Of a DNA stretch of 64,000 nucleotides, positions 11,001-22,224 are shown one piece after another. The translations under genes and the position numbers were made by a program. Origin of the DNA: Craterostigma plantagineum. Lineage: Eukaryota > Streptophyta > Magnoliopsida > Lamiales > Linderniaceae. Position 1 is the first letter of the stretch. Each line of letters begins with the position of its first letter. Under the pieces are notes generated by a model. The model did no database searches. It was given only the letters and a program-made list of their open reading frames with translations, and was not told the origin of the DNA. The stretch is taken from contig JAPQWV010000748.1 in the NCBI GenBank assembly GCA_027422505.1, positions 180,001-244,000 on the forward strand, given 5' to 3'.

Positions 11001-14000
11001 CATACCCCAAATTTGTAGTACCAATATACATATATTTATAGTCCCAATATATAGATGTTTGCGGTACCATAACATAAGCTAGTGTAGTACCACGGGTAGA
11101 TTACTTGTGGTATCTTTTTCGTACCACGTTTCTAGCAATCGAAAACCCTACCCAAATTTGTTGTACCAATATACATATGTTTGTAGTTCCAATATGTAGA
11201 TGTTCGCAGTACCATACCCTACCATAGTGTAGTATCATACGTATGTTACTTGTAGTATCTTTTTCGTACCACGTTTCTAACAACCGAAATTCCTACCCCA
11301 AATTTGTAGTACCAATATTCATATATTTGTAGTTCCAATATATAGATATTTGTGGTACCATAAGATAAGCTAGAGTAGTACCACGAGTAGCTTACTTGTA
11401 GTATCTTTTTCGTACCACGTTTTTAATTATCGAAAACGTGTAGATTATTGTGCAAATAAGGCATGTGAAATTTCAAATTACGGTACATAATAAAATCATA
11501 ACTTGTATCATGAAATATAGACACTAACTTTCAATCAATGAAAGATCATGACTTTGCAGTAAGATGTCCTTACTAGTATCATAATAAGTAGAACGAAAGT
11601 TGGGTTTTCAACGTAATAATACCTAATTCTAAATATTAACCACCAATATTGATACCAGATCCTCAGTAAAGTATTTATAACTATGGTAACATAATCAAGG
11701 ACAAAAAATAACTCGAACGGCGTTGAAAAATTCCTACCCAAATATGTAGTACCAATATACATATGTTTGTAGTTCCAATATATAGATGTCCGTGGTACCA
11801 TAACCCACCATAGCGTAGTACCATACGTATGTTACTTGTGGTATCTTTTTCGTACCACTTTTCTACAATCGAAATTTCTACTCCAAATTTGTAGTACCAG
11901 TATACATATATTTGTAGTTCCAATACGTAGATGTTTGCGGTACCATAACATAAGCTAGTGTAGCACCACTAGTAGGTTACATGTAGTATCTTTTCCGTAC
12001 CACGTTTCTAGCAATCGAAAACCCTACCCAAATTTGAAGTACCAATATACATATGTTTTTAGTTCCAATAAATAGATATTCGCAGTACCATACCCTACCA
12101 TAGTGTAGTACCATACGTATGTTACTTGTAGTATCTTTTTCGTACCACGTTTCTAACAATCGAAATTCCTACCCCAAATTTGTAGTACCAATATACATAT
12201 ATTTGTAGTTCCAATATATAGATGTTTGCGGTACCATAACATAAGCTAGAGTAGTACCACGAGTAGGTTACTTGTAGTATCTTTTTCGTACCACGTTTTT
12301 AATTATCGAAAACGTGTAGATTATTGTGCAAATAAGGCATGTGAACTTCCAAATTACGATACATATAAAATTAAACACACGGTACCACGAAATATAGACA
12401 CTAGCTCTCAATCGATGAAAAATCATGACTATCCAGTAAGATGTCCTTACTAGTATCATAATACGTAGAACGCAAGTTGGGGGGTTTCAACGTAATAATA
12501 CCTAATTCTAAATATTAACCACCAATATTGATACCAGATCATCAGTAACGTATTTATAACTACGGTAACATAATCAAGGACCAAAAATAACTCGGACGGC
12601 TTCGAAAAAGTCCTACCCAAATTTGTAGTACCAGTATACATATGTTTGCGTTCCAATATATAGATGTTCGTGGTACCATACCCCACCATAGCGTAGTACC
12701 ATACGTATGTTACTTGTAGTATCTTTTTCGTACCACTTTTCTACAATCGAAATTCCTACTCCAAATTTTTATAGTACCAATATACATATATTTGTAGTTC
12801 CAATACGTAGATATTTGCGGTACCATAACATAAGCTAGTGTAATACCACTAGTAGGTTACTTGTAGTATCTATTACGTACCACGTTTCTAGCAATCGAAA
12901 ACCCAACCCAACTTTAAAGTACCAATATTCATATGTTTGTAGTTCCAATATATAGATGTTCGTAGTACCATACCCTACCATAGCGTAGTACCACACGTAT
13001 GTTACTTGTAGTATCCTTTTCGTACCACGTTTCTAACAATCGAAATTCATACCCCAAATTTGTAGTACCAATATACATATATTTATAGTCCCAATATATG
13101 GATGTTTGCGGTACCGTAACATAAGCTAGTGTAGTACCACGGGGAGATTACTTGTAGTATCTTTTTCGTACCACGTTTTTAGCAATCGAAAACCCTACCC
13201 AAATTTGAAGTACCAATGTACATATGTTTGTAGTTCCAATATATAGATGTTCGCAGTACCATACCCTACCATAGTGTAGTATCATACGTATGTTACTTGT
13301 AATATCTTTTTCGTACCACGTTTCTAACAATCGAAATTCCTACCCCAAATTTGTAGTACCAATATTCATATATTTGTAGTTCCGATATATAGATGTTTGC
13401 GGTACCATAAGATAAGCTAGAGTAGTACCACGAGTAGGTTACTTGTAGTATCTTTTTCGTACCACGTTTTTAATTATCGAAAACGTGTAGATCATTGTGC
13501 AAATAAGGCATGTGAACTTTCAAATTACGGTACATAATAAAATCATAACTAGTATCATGAAATATAGACACTAACTTTTAATCGATGAAAAATCATGACT
13601 TTGCAGTAAGATGTCCTTACTAGTATCATAATACGTAGAACGAAAGTTGGGGTTTCAACGTAAGAATACCTAATTCTAAATATTAACCACCAATATTGAT
13701 ACCAGATCACCAGTAAAGTATTTATAACTATGGTAACATAATCAAGGACCAAAAATAACTCGAACGGCGTCGAAAAATTCCTACCCAAATATGTAGTACC
13801 AATATACATATGTTTGTAGTTCCAATATATAGATGTCCGTGGTACCATAACCCACCATAGCGTAGTACCATACGTATGTTACTTGTAGTATCTTTTTCGT
13901 ACCTTTTTTCTACAATCGAAATTCCTACTCCAAATTTGTAGTACCATATACATATATTTGTAGTTCCAATACGTAGATGTTTGCGGTACCATAACACAAG

Positions 14001-16260
14001 CTAGTGTAGTACCACTAGTAGGTTACTTGTAGTATCTTTTCCGTACCACGTTTCTAGCAATCGAAAACCCTACCCAAATTTGAAGTACCAATATACATAT
14101 GTTTGTAGTTCCAATAAATAGATGTTCGCAGTACCATACCCTACATAGTGTAGTACCATACGTATGTTACGTGTAGTATCTTTTTCGTACCACGTTTCTA
14201 ACAATCGAAATTCCTACCCCAAATTTGTAGTACCAATATACATATATTTGTAGTTCCAATATATAGATGTTTGCGGTACCATAACATAAGCTAGAGTAGT
14301 ACCACGAGTAGGTTACTTATAGTATCTTTTTCGTATCACATTTTTAATTATCGAAAACGTCTAGATTATTGTGCAAATAAGGCATATGAACTTCCAAATT
14401 ACGGTACATAATAAAATTAAACACACGGTAACACGAAATATAGACACTAACTTTCAATCGATGAAAAATCATGACTATGCAGTAAAATGTCCTTACTAGT
14501 ATCATAATACGTAGAACGAAAGTTGGGGTTTCAACGTGATAATACCTAATATTAACCACCAATATTGATACCAGATCATCAGTAAAGTATTTATAACTAT
14601 GGTAACATAATCAATGACCAAAAATAACTCGGACGGCTTCGAAAAATTCCTACCCAAATTTGTAGTACCAATATACATATGTTTGTAGTTCCAATATATA
14701 GATGTTCGTGGTAGCATACCCCACCATAGCGTAGTACCATACGTATGTTACTTGTAGTATCTTTTTCGTACCACTTTTCTACAATCGAAATTCCTACTCA
14801 AAATTTGTAGTACCAATATACATATGTTTGTTGTTCCAATATATAGATGTTCGTAGTACCACACCCCACCATAGCGTAGTACCATACGTATGTTACTTGT
14901 GGTATCTTTTTCGTACCACGTTTCTAACAATCAAATTCCTACCCCAAATTTGTAGTACCAATATACATATATTTGTAGTTCCAATATATAGATTTTTGCG
15001 GTACCATAACATAAGCTAGTGTCGTACCACGAGTAGGTTACTTGTAGTATCTTTTCCGTACCACGTTTCTAGCAATCGAAAACCCTACCCAAATTTGAAG
15101 TACCAATATACATATGTTTGTAGTTTCAATATATAGATGTTCGCAGTACCATACCCTACCATAGTGTTGTACCATACGTATGTTACTTGTAATATTTTTT
15201 TCGTACAACGTTTCTAACAATCGAAATTCCTACTCCAAATTTGTAGTACCAATATACATATATGTGTAGTTCTAATATATAGATTTTTGCGGTACCACAA
15301 CATAAGCTAGTGTAGTACCACGAGTAGGTTACTTGTAGTATCTTTTCCGTACCACGTTTCTAGCAATCGAAATTCCTAGCCAAATTTGTAGTACCAATAT
15401 ACATAAGTTTGTAGTTCCAATATATAAATGTTCGATGTACAATACCCTACGATAATGTAGTACCACACGTATGTTACTTGTAGTATCTTTTTCGTACCAC
15501 GTTTCTAGCAATCGAAATTCCTACCCAAATTTGTAGTACCAATATACATATGTTTGTCGTTCCAATATATAGATGTTCTTGGTTCTGTACCCTACCATAG
15601 TGTAGTACCATACGTATGTTACTTGTTGTATCTTTTTTCGTACCACGTTTCTAGCAATCGAAATTTCTACCCAATTTTGTAGTACCAATATAAATATGTT
15701 TGTAGTATCATAACCTACCATAGTGTAGTACCACACGTATGTTACTTGTGGTATCTTTTTCGTACCACGTTTGTAGCAATTGAAATTCCTACCGAAATTT
15801 GTAGTACCAATATACATATGTTTGTTGTTCTAATATGTAGATGTCCGTAGTACCATACCCGATCATAGTGTAGTACCATACATATGATACTTGAAGTATC
15901 TTTTTCGTACCACGTTTCTAGCAATCGAAATTCCTGGCCAAATTTGTAGTACCAATATACATAAGTTTGTAGTTCCAATATATAGATGTCAATAGTACCA
16001 TACCGTACGATAGTGTAGTATCATATGTATGTTACTTGTAGTATCTTTTTCATACCACGTTTCTAACAATCGAAATTCCTGGCCCAATTTGTAGTATCAA
16101 TATGCAGATGTTTGTAGTACCATATATAGATGTTTATAGTACCATAGCCTATGATAATGTAGTACCGTGGGTAGGTTACTTGTAGTATCTTTTGCGTACC
16201 ACGTTTTTAATTATCGAAAACACGTAGGTTATTGTGCAAATAAGGCATTAGAACTTCCAG
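8062..16260 (+). repeat. Main tandem array: 146-bp monomers with ~310-bp spacers, ~2,045-bp higher-order repeat
   Basis: Monomers carry GTAGTACCAATATACATATG, GTAGTTCCAATATATAGATG, ACCATAGCGTAGTACCATAC, GTTACTTGTAGTATC and CGTACCACGTTTCTA in this order. Spacing measured at GTTACTTG from 8473 is 146, 146, 143, 146. A different ~310-bp spacer beginning AATTATCGAAAACG occurs at about 8062, 9378, 10252, 11420, 12298, 13469, 14343 and 16207 (last one truncated). Monomer counts between spacers are about 7, 4, 6, 4, 6, 4 and 11. Spacer distances alternate ~874 and ~1,170 bp, giving a higher-order period of ~2,045 bp that repeats from about 9378 to 14343. The short minus-strand ORFs here (repeated YIGTTNICILVLQIW) are by-products of the monomer, not genes. 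Confidence 0.9.
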
Positions 16261-16299
16261 CAAACAATTTTATTGGAACACCATCAATAATATGACATC

Positions 16300-16430
16300 A
16301 CTGTTAATATTATTCATCCAACAATAGTATTGATATCAATATATCTACAATTTTAATATGTTTCATCCACCAACAATATTAATATCGAACATATTAACAA
16401 TATTAATATCATTTATTCACCAACATCATA
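16300..16430. repeat. AT-rich short direct repeat, ~50 bp
   Basis: Two to three units around CATCCACCAACAATATTAAT and a following TTAACAATATTAATATC block. They lie immediately right of the array, inside the TIR element. Confidence 0.5.
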
Positions 16431-17261
16431 TCAAAAAACATATCGTCGTAAGAATGTGTGATAACATATCGACAACATACCAACAAAAAGAATGCTCCCT
16501 AACCTATCGTTTCATTGGTCAAACAATAAATATGTGCTCTTCTTGTATTCCGCACATGCAAACAATGTGAGCCCACCAAAGACATTCGTAGACAACATAT
16601 CTTCGTATTATCTTACCTGTTAAAAGTAAAAATAAGAAATGATTACCATATGATACTGCTAGAAACCTTCAAAAGGTACTTCATAAAAGAAATGCGGGTA
16701 CTGAAATTCAATATACTTTGGTACTGCATATAATAAATTGCTTTAACAGATAAATTAGCCAAATCTTAAGCAAATACTAACCTCTCTTGACACCCACAGT
16801 ATGCTAAAAGTAGAAAATAGGAGAAGAACTCATCTTTTGACACCTCGACGCCCAAATTGCAACACCCACGGCTCGACACCAAATCGCGACACCCACAACC
16901 CGATACCCAATTTATGTCCATGCTACAGCCACAAACATTCATTGTACACCTCATCAGAGTGTTCTCTAACTCAATTTCGTTCGCTCGAGGTCAAGAAGCT
17001 CGAAGGATAACCCACAATGGAAAAAAAAAAAACAAAACCTACCTCAACTTACCTGGACCGAGAAACCCACGATGAATTAGGCAACCTCGGAGCTTTCCGG
17101 TGCGGGCAGAGGCTTTTCCGTCGCCGGCGGGAGCTTTCTAGTTGCGAGATGAGGTCTGAAATTAAAAGCTACGTGGGTGTTGATTTGGGGAAGAAATGAT
17201 TTAAGAAATAATAATTGAGGGCTAAAATCGTCATTTCGGGTAAATAGGTAGTGATGTGTAA
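16431..17261. other. Right shoulder of TIR element, no gene recognised
   Basis: AT-rich then GC-richer sequence (the GC-rich part at 17050-17160 includes TTCCGTCGCCGGCGG) leading to the right TIR. Short direct repeats of ACACCCA/GACACC words occur at 16790-16900. No ORF here resembles a known protein. The GC-rich subterminal tract could be captured host sequence but I cannot identify it. Confidence 0.4.
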
Positions 17262-17357
17262 GAATGTTTTGATTTAGGGAGTTTGATAATAAGTAAATTG
17301 AAATGGGGAGTTAGTTGATAAAAAGTTTGGAAATGGGGATTCAATTGAGGTTGCCCC
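17262..17357 (-). repeat. Right terminal inverted repeat
   Basis: Reverse complement aligns with 6129-6225. The element ends at GTTGCCCC (17357), then AT-rich microsatellite begins. Confidence 0.65.
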
Positions 17358-17368
17358 TATATATATAC

Positions 17369-17420
<52 letters not shown>
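17358..17420. repeat. (AT)n-rich microsatellite
   Basis: Mostly uninterrupted AT dinucleotides with two ATAC interruptions, abutting the right TIR. Confidence 0.9.
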
Positions 17421-17421
<1 letters not shown>

Positions 17422-18127
17422 AGTACATTGATTGGTGGAAAAGCACATATATGTTTTCGTTGTCATTCATCAATACATATATAAATATAATTGTACTTTA
17501 GTTATAAGTATTAAACCTAAGAGAGCTAGGGTAACACGTGGAGACCACTTCTATAGATATGACTAATATAGTGTTTTCTTAATCCTAAGGTAAGCCTATA
17601 CATGTGTATATATATTAATACATATCATTATAAAGAGGAAACCCTTTTGAACGAAAGGGGAACGAAAGGGAAAGAACAGGGAGAACATCATGGCGATAGG
17701 ATATTTCGACAACTCAATTCCTTTAGCAAATTTAAGGGTGGGATGCAAGGTAGGTGAAAGCACATCTACACACGTAAATATCATATATTTTATATGCAAA
17801 TACCGTTCCAAAGCTTATGTGATTACAAATGATTTTATGGGTGGTTTTCAAAATATTTACGTGATGTACGTGGCTCATATGTTAGATGCGGTATGTGATT
17901 TAAGTGATAATTAATTTTCGTACTTCGTGTGAGTTTTATTCATGTTGGAGAGGTTAATTATGTGATATTAGATATTTGCTGTAGATTCCTATGTGTGATA
18001 TGGTGTTCAAGGATTCAGATTAATCGTTGAGTTAATAAGTGTCCTTATTTATATATTAGGATGCGTATACGTGTTGAAAATTTTTCGAGACTAGAATGTT
18101 AGTATTTTGATAGCATTTACGTGGCTG
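17421..18127. other. AT-rich flank without recognised gene
   Basis: Contains a short plus-strand ORF (17690-17914, 74 aa) that I do not recognise and that lacks supporting context. This is the old target DNA into which the LTR element at 18133 inserted; it resumes at 26003. Confidence 0.4.
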
Positions 18128-18132
18128 ACATG
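18128..18132. repeat. Target site duplication ACATG (left)
   Basis: ACATG precedes the 5' LTR and the same five bases follow the 3' LTR at 26003-26007. Five base pairs is usual for LTR elements. Confidence 0.9.
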
Positions 18133-18848
18133 TGATAGGGTGAACTTCGATCCACCATTCCTCCTGACCTGACAACTCACAAGGAACAGAGTAGGAGGTT
18201 AGGTCTGAAGGAGGCAAGGACCAGGTGCGAAGTCCGACCAGGGCGATGTACGAAGGTGATGTTCAGAGGAGCTCGGGAGATTTTCAGAGAGCTACGGAAC
18301 TATCCAGAGGGACCAAAGGAAGTAATCGAGAGAGCTAAGGAAGTGTCCAGTAGACCTGAAGAGGGAGATATCCCAGGAAGCTACGGAACTATGTTGAAGG
18401 GCCAGAAGAAGAGCTCGGAAGAGCTGAGGGAACGTCCAGGAGACCTGACGAGGGAAGCAGTACCAGACCCTAGGCGCGCCCATAAGTATAAATAGGGCTC
18501 CTTATCTATTCTACAACAGATTCCACACGCCCCACACACACTAACACACCAAGAACACACATAGATACTCTCTCTCGCTCTCTTTATCTTCTTCATACTG
18601 TTCATAGCCGAGAATCACTTGTAAACATGAGAGAATGTGAGCTTGAGTGTGTAATCTTCCTCCGTTATTAGTGAATATTCTCCGACGGCCCGTGGACGTA
18701 GGATTCACCCGAATCCGAACCACGTAAATCTTTGTTCCTTTACTTGTTCGTTCTTTCTCTTATGTTTTCAACCGCGATTCCATCCGTTTTGGCTCTCACC
18801 TTGATTCCCGGACCATAAATCTTGTTGATCGGGGTCGTACCCGCATTA
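18133..18848 (+). mobile_element. 5' LTR of the 18-26 kb element
   Basis: Starts TGATAGGG and ends GCATTA (terminal CA mutated to TA). A TATA box TATAAATA lies at 18487-18494, and a U5 hairpin at 18691-18724 (outer CGTGG/CCACG, inner GGATTC/GAATCC). The 209-aa minus-strand ORF that begins in the interior at 19369 and ends in this LTR is a chance frame. Confidence 0.95.
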
Positions 18849-18850
18849 AA

Positions 18851-18867
18851 TGGCGCCGTCTGTGGGA
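18851..18867 (+). promoter_or_regulatory. Primer-binding site
   Basis: TGGCGCCGTCTGTGGGA lies two bases after the 5' LTR. Starting with TGG it fits a tRNA 3' CCA end. The first nine bases match what I expect for plant tRNA-Asp, but the remainder does not, so the primer identity is uncertain. An identical site is at 38901-38917. Confidence 0.8.
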
Positions 18868-18868
18868 A

Positions 18869-19660
18869 ACGAGGGTTGGAACGTGAGAATATGGAGCCGT
18901 GGCTTGGATTCAACAACTGTTTTGGAACATTTCTAGGTTGTTGTTCTTGAGTTTCTTGTATGGCATTTCGTCGAACACCTGCTAGCCTAAAGTTTGCCTC
19001 GCCATAAGCTTGGTCGCCTGCCGCCGACCGCCTCAGCCTCGCTGTCAACGACCAGCCCACCACCCAGGCACCGCCAGCAAGGCAGCAATGACGTCCCATT
19101 CGAAAATCTGCTTTCAAAAGGGCAGAAGGCATTTCAGAATAATCGATGTACAAGCTCACCTTTTCCGCGACATACCTCGGCCTAACGGCGACCGCCGTGA
19201 AGCCGCGACCACCAACGGGCTTGCTGGGAAACACTCCACCTCTAAGCATGCCTCCCGCGGCCGAAGATTGTCCATGGCAGGCGCAATCGATCGTCAAACT
19301 CGCGGCGACACTCATTAGATCCCAACCACGCGTGTCAGTAAAATCGCAAAATCGACGCTGATTCCACAAAATCGAAGAGGCCCAAGGTGCTTAATATCCG
19401 TTTCACTCCTCGCCAGTCAGAACGCACCGTCGTCGGGGCTTAATCGAGGGTGACGACGATGAAGAAGACTAGAGAGGAAGGAATACGTCGAGCTCGGATT
19501 TCGGACCCCATTGAGCTAGAGCCACTAGAGCCACGCCCGCCACGCCTGGAGAGGGGCCGTAGGGCCGTCGTGACCTACGCTCCGGTCTCCGGCGACGTCT
19601 CGGCCGGAAACGGCACCAATGGGTCCGGTTGTAAGTTTCCTAACTTTTTTGGGTGCTAAA
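18869..19660 (+). pseudogene. Leader and possible decayed gag N-terminus
   Basis: An ATG near 18960 opens MAFRRTPASLKFASP and then breaks at a stop. Further plus-strand patches rich in P, T, R and Q follow (LSLAVNDQPTTQAPPARQQ). This low-complexity composition at this position resembles the disordered start of Tat-type gag, but no conserved gag domain is seen. The GC-rich block at 19440-19640, which ends at a possible splice donor (GGTTGTAAGT), may instead be captured host sequence. Confidence 0.35.
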
Positions 19661-20094
19661 CGGAATTATAGAAATAATAGGGTCAATTCTGTTATTTGCT
19701 TTGGGACCAAATGCTGTGAAGTTTTAAGTTTGAGGGGCAAAATAGAATTTTTTATAATATTCGGGGCACTATGGGTTATTGTACCTAGGGTTTCTAATGG
19801 GCTTGGGCCTATTAAGTATGTAGGAATTATATGTGGGTTGCTGGAATTACTGCCATCGGGCCGCTGGCCCAGTAGGTCTCCATCAGGACTCCCAAAAGGT
19901 ACAGCCTAGGACAGACGGTTATAGGCGTACTGTTGTCAGACTGACATACCCTCTGTCTGACCATAATGTTCCCCAACCAATACCCTCTGTGTGTTCCCTG
20001 GTCGGCTATAAACCATCCCGTACTTTTCAACACCCTGTGTCAGGATTAGCCGGGATTATGTACCTCCTCCGTACACTACCTTTGACCTCCAGGT

Positions 20095-20280
20095 TCCCAC
20101 TTAGCTACGGACCTCCGGCTTTCCTAATCACATTTCCTACCTAGCTATTGACCTCCAGCTTTCCTACTTAGCTACTGATCCACAGCTTTCCTACTTAGCT
20201 ACTGATCCACAGGTTTCCTGCTTAGCTACTGATCTCAACCTTTCATATTTAGCTATTGACCCCTGGCTCTCTTACTTAAC
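20095..20280 (+). repeat. About 31-bp tandem repeat (CTTAGCTACTGATC type)
   Basis: About six units share TTTCCTACTTAGCTACTGAT with a variable CCACAG or CTCCAG joint. This is the first of four tandem-repeat zones in the element. Confidence 0.8.
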
Positions 20281-20514
20281 TACCCCATATCTCGAAATTC
20301 GACCTTTCTAGATCACGGGATAAGAGGGTTGGGCTATGTGCTAAAATTTATTGTACATGCATACTTCTAACCTACCATGACGCACTGTTTCACTAGGCAA
20401 TTACAAAATATTATTTCATTATTATTTTTATTATCTCAAGACACTGCGTCTCGTGCGTTGGAGTTGCTTGTGGCTGTGGCTTGTAGATTTGGCAGGTATG
20501 GTGGTCCAGCTCTC

Positions 20515-20960
20515 TGCTGACAACAGTAGCCTGTAAACCTTGGCTTAGACCCAAACTGGTAGAGAAGACCGTAAGCCATGGGTAAGACCCAGGCCGGTAG
20601 AGGGGACCATAAGCCCTGGCTGGAAGTGAAACCCTGTAAGCCCTGGCTTAAACCCAGGCTGGGAGTGAAGCCTATAAGCCCTGGCTTAGATCCAGGCCAG
20701 GCCCGAAGCCTCTAAGCTCCGACGTAGCTCTAGATGAGGAAGGAGGCCATGAGTCCTAGCTCTGATACTAGGTGAAAGAGAAGCCTATAAGCCCCGAATC
20801 CAATCCTGGCTGGAAACAAAACCCTGTAAGCCCTGGCTTAAACCCAGGCTGGGAGTGAAACCTATAAGCCCTGGCTTTGATCCAGGCCAGGCACGAAGTC
20901 CCTGAGCCCCGACGTAGCTCCAGATGGAAAAGAAGCCTCTAAGCCCTGGCTTTGATCCAG
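20515..20960 (+). repeat. Hairpin-bearing tandem repeat (AAGCCCTGGCTT type)
   Basis: Units contain TAAGCCCTGGCTTAAACCC followed by AGGCTGGGAGTGAA. Each can fold as AGCC(C)TGG-loop-CCAGGCT. One unit near 20755 reads CCTAGCTCTGATACTAGG, where both stem arms have changed together. Confidence 0.75.
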
Positions 20961-21545
20961 GCTGGAAAAAAGCTGCCCAGGTTTCGGATTATCCGGACTA
21001 GGACACCTGTTGGCACGCGGAACAAAAAATGCCCAGGTTTCGGATTACTCCGGACTAGGACACCTGTTGGCACTCATCGCGAAAAAGTCGCCCAGGTTTC
21101 GGATTACTCCGGACTAGGACACCTGTTGGCGCGCGGAACAAAAAATGCCCAGGTTTCGGATTACTCCGGACTAGGACACCAGTTGGCACTCATCACGAAA
21201 AAGCCGCCCAGGTTTCGGATTACTCCGAACTAGGACACCTGTTGGCGCGCGGAACCAAAAAATGCCCAGGTTTCGGATTACTCCGGACTAGGACACCTGT
21301 TGGCACTCATCGCGAAAAAGCCGCCCAGGTTTCGGATACTCCGGGCTAGGACACCTGTTGGTGCGTGGAACCAAAAATTGCCCAGGATTCGGATTACTCC
21401 GGACTAGGACACCTGTTGACACTCATCACGAAAAAGCCGCCCAGGTTTCGGACCGGACTAGGACACCTGTTGGCGCGCGGAACAAAAAGTGCCCAGGTTT
21501 CGGATTACTCCGGACTAGGACACCTGTTGGCACTCAAAGTGAAAA
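20960..21545 (+). repeat. About 59-bp tandem repeat (CCCAGGTTTCGGATTACTCC type)
   Basis: Around ten units alternate two linkers: GGCGCGCGGAACAAAAAATG and GGCACTCATCGCGAAAAAG. All share CCGGACTAGGACACCTGTTG. The alternation makes a two-unit higher-order repeat of about 118 bp over much of the array. The frame stays open through several units (PRFRIIRTRTPVG type) but this follows from the repeat and is not evidence of a protein. Confidence 0.9.
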
Positions 21546-21972
21546 ACTTACCCAAGTTTCGAAGTATCCCAGGTGGGAGAGAAAGCTCCTAGGCTCTGAC
21601 TCAATCACCAAAAGGAAGATCGAACCAGCCAATGCTAGCCTTGCGAAAGACTGAAAGGTTCACCGGTACCGTACGAACCTGGTCAAAAGCAAAAACGAGG
21701 AGTGTCGGACCTAGCTCACCCGAAGCTCCCCAGGCATCTCCCGGGGTACACTCTTCACGTACTTCGAATGTGCTGATAAACATCAGCACAATCCGAAGTA
21801 GGGGGAGTGGAGAGTGGTAGTAGTAAAGGTCTCCGCATTGATAGAGAGGCGGATCACAAACACTTAAACGTCCCTGGGATAAAGACAAGCTCCAGGTGGA
21901 AAGCCTACCTGGTAGCGTACCGACCCGGCGCGAGCCCTCAATCTATAAAAAAGAAAGCAAGGAGCGCTGGGT

Positions 21973-22218
21973 TCAGGCTATAAAAATATCTCCAAGATCA
22001 GCCCTCAGGGCCTTCTCCTTCGCCACCAACAAAGCCTGAGCCTTGAGGTCGGAGAGTTGATGTTGCCCCTCGACGAGCCGGTTCAGAGTAGCTGCGGGGT
22101 CATTCCTCTTTACAGTGAGAATAGCCGTATTCTTCTCCTCCAGTTGGCGCAACTTTTGAGGGGCTAGGTCCTTAAGATAGGTCTCCAGAGGCCGGCGCAG
22201 AATTCTCCGCACCGGCAC
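21973..22218 (-). pseudogene. Antisense coiled-coil ORF remnant (81 aa)
   Basis: A minus-strand frame reads TYLKDLAPQKLRQLEEKN and then QHQLSDLKAQALLVAKEKAL, with leucine/alanine spacing typical of a coiled coil. It corresponds in position, strand and style to the antisense ORFs of the other Tat-like elements here (4444-5330 and 45291-46274). The surrounding sequence is broken up by arrays, so only a fragment remains. Function unknown. Confidence 0.5.
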
Positions 22219-22224
22219 AGAAGA

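Larger units (their letters stand above)
6129..17357. mobile_element. Large TIR DNA transposon, MULE-like, carrying a satellite-like array
   Basis: The two ends form an imperfect inverted repeat of about 95 bp. Left reads GGCAAATCTACATA and on through CCAAACTATACATCAACTTACTCCCC spread over the first 60 bp. The reverse complement of the right end reads GGGGCAACCTCAATTGAATC and then CAAACTTTTTATCAACTAAC. Both flanks are AT dinucleotides, compatible with a 9-bp MULE duplication but unprovable. Inside are a GC-rich subterminal segment, a Ulp1-like remnant (6957-7187), a 9 kb tandem array and an AT-rich right shoulder. No transposase is recognisable, so the element is non-autonomous. Long TIRs plus a Ulp1 relic fit the MULE superfamily, some members of which carry ULP-like genes. 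A hAT or other TIR superfamily is less likely but not excluded. Confidence 0.65.

Noticed and set aside
8555..15978. Many 60-98 aa minus-strand ORFs with a repeated YIGTTNICILVLQIW motif
   Set aside because: They are by-products of the 146-bp monomer read in one frame. Length, copy number and breaks follow the array, not a protein family.
7262..16260. CRISPR-like array
   Set aside because: Units are 146 bp without unique spacers of constant size, the context is a plant transposon, and there are no cas genes.
17690..17914. 74-aa ORF beginning MAIGYFDNS
   Set aside because: No recognisable domain, splice context or promoter; left as part of unannotated flank.
18740..19369. 209-aa minus-strand ORF
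   Set aside because: It runs antisense through the primer-binding site into the 5' LTR, with no recognisable domain; a chance open frame in GC-rich sequence.
20952..21654. ORFs with repeated LGHLLARGT or RTRTPVGTH residues
   Set aside because: Artefacts of the ~59-bp repeat.
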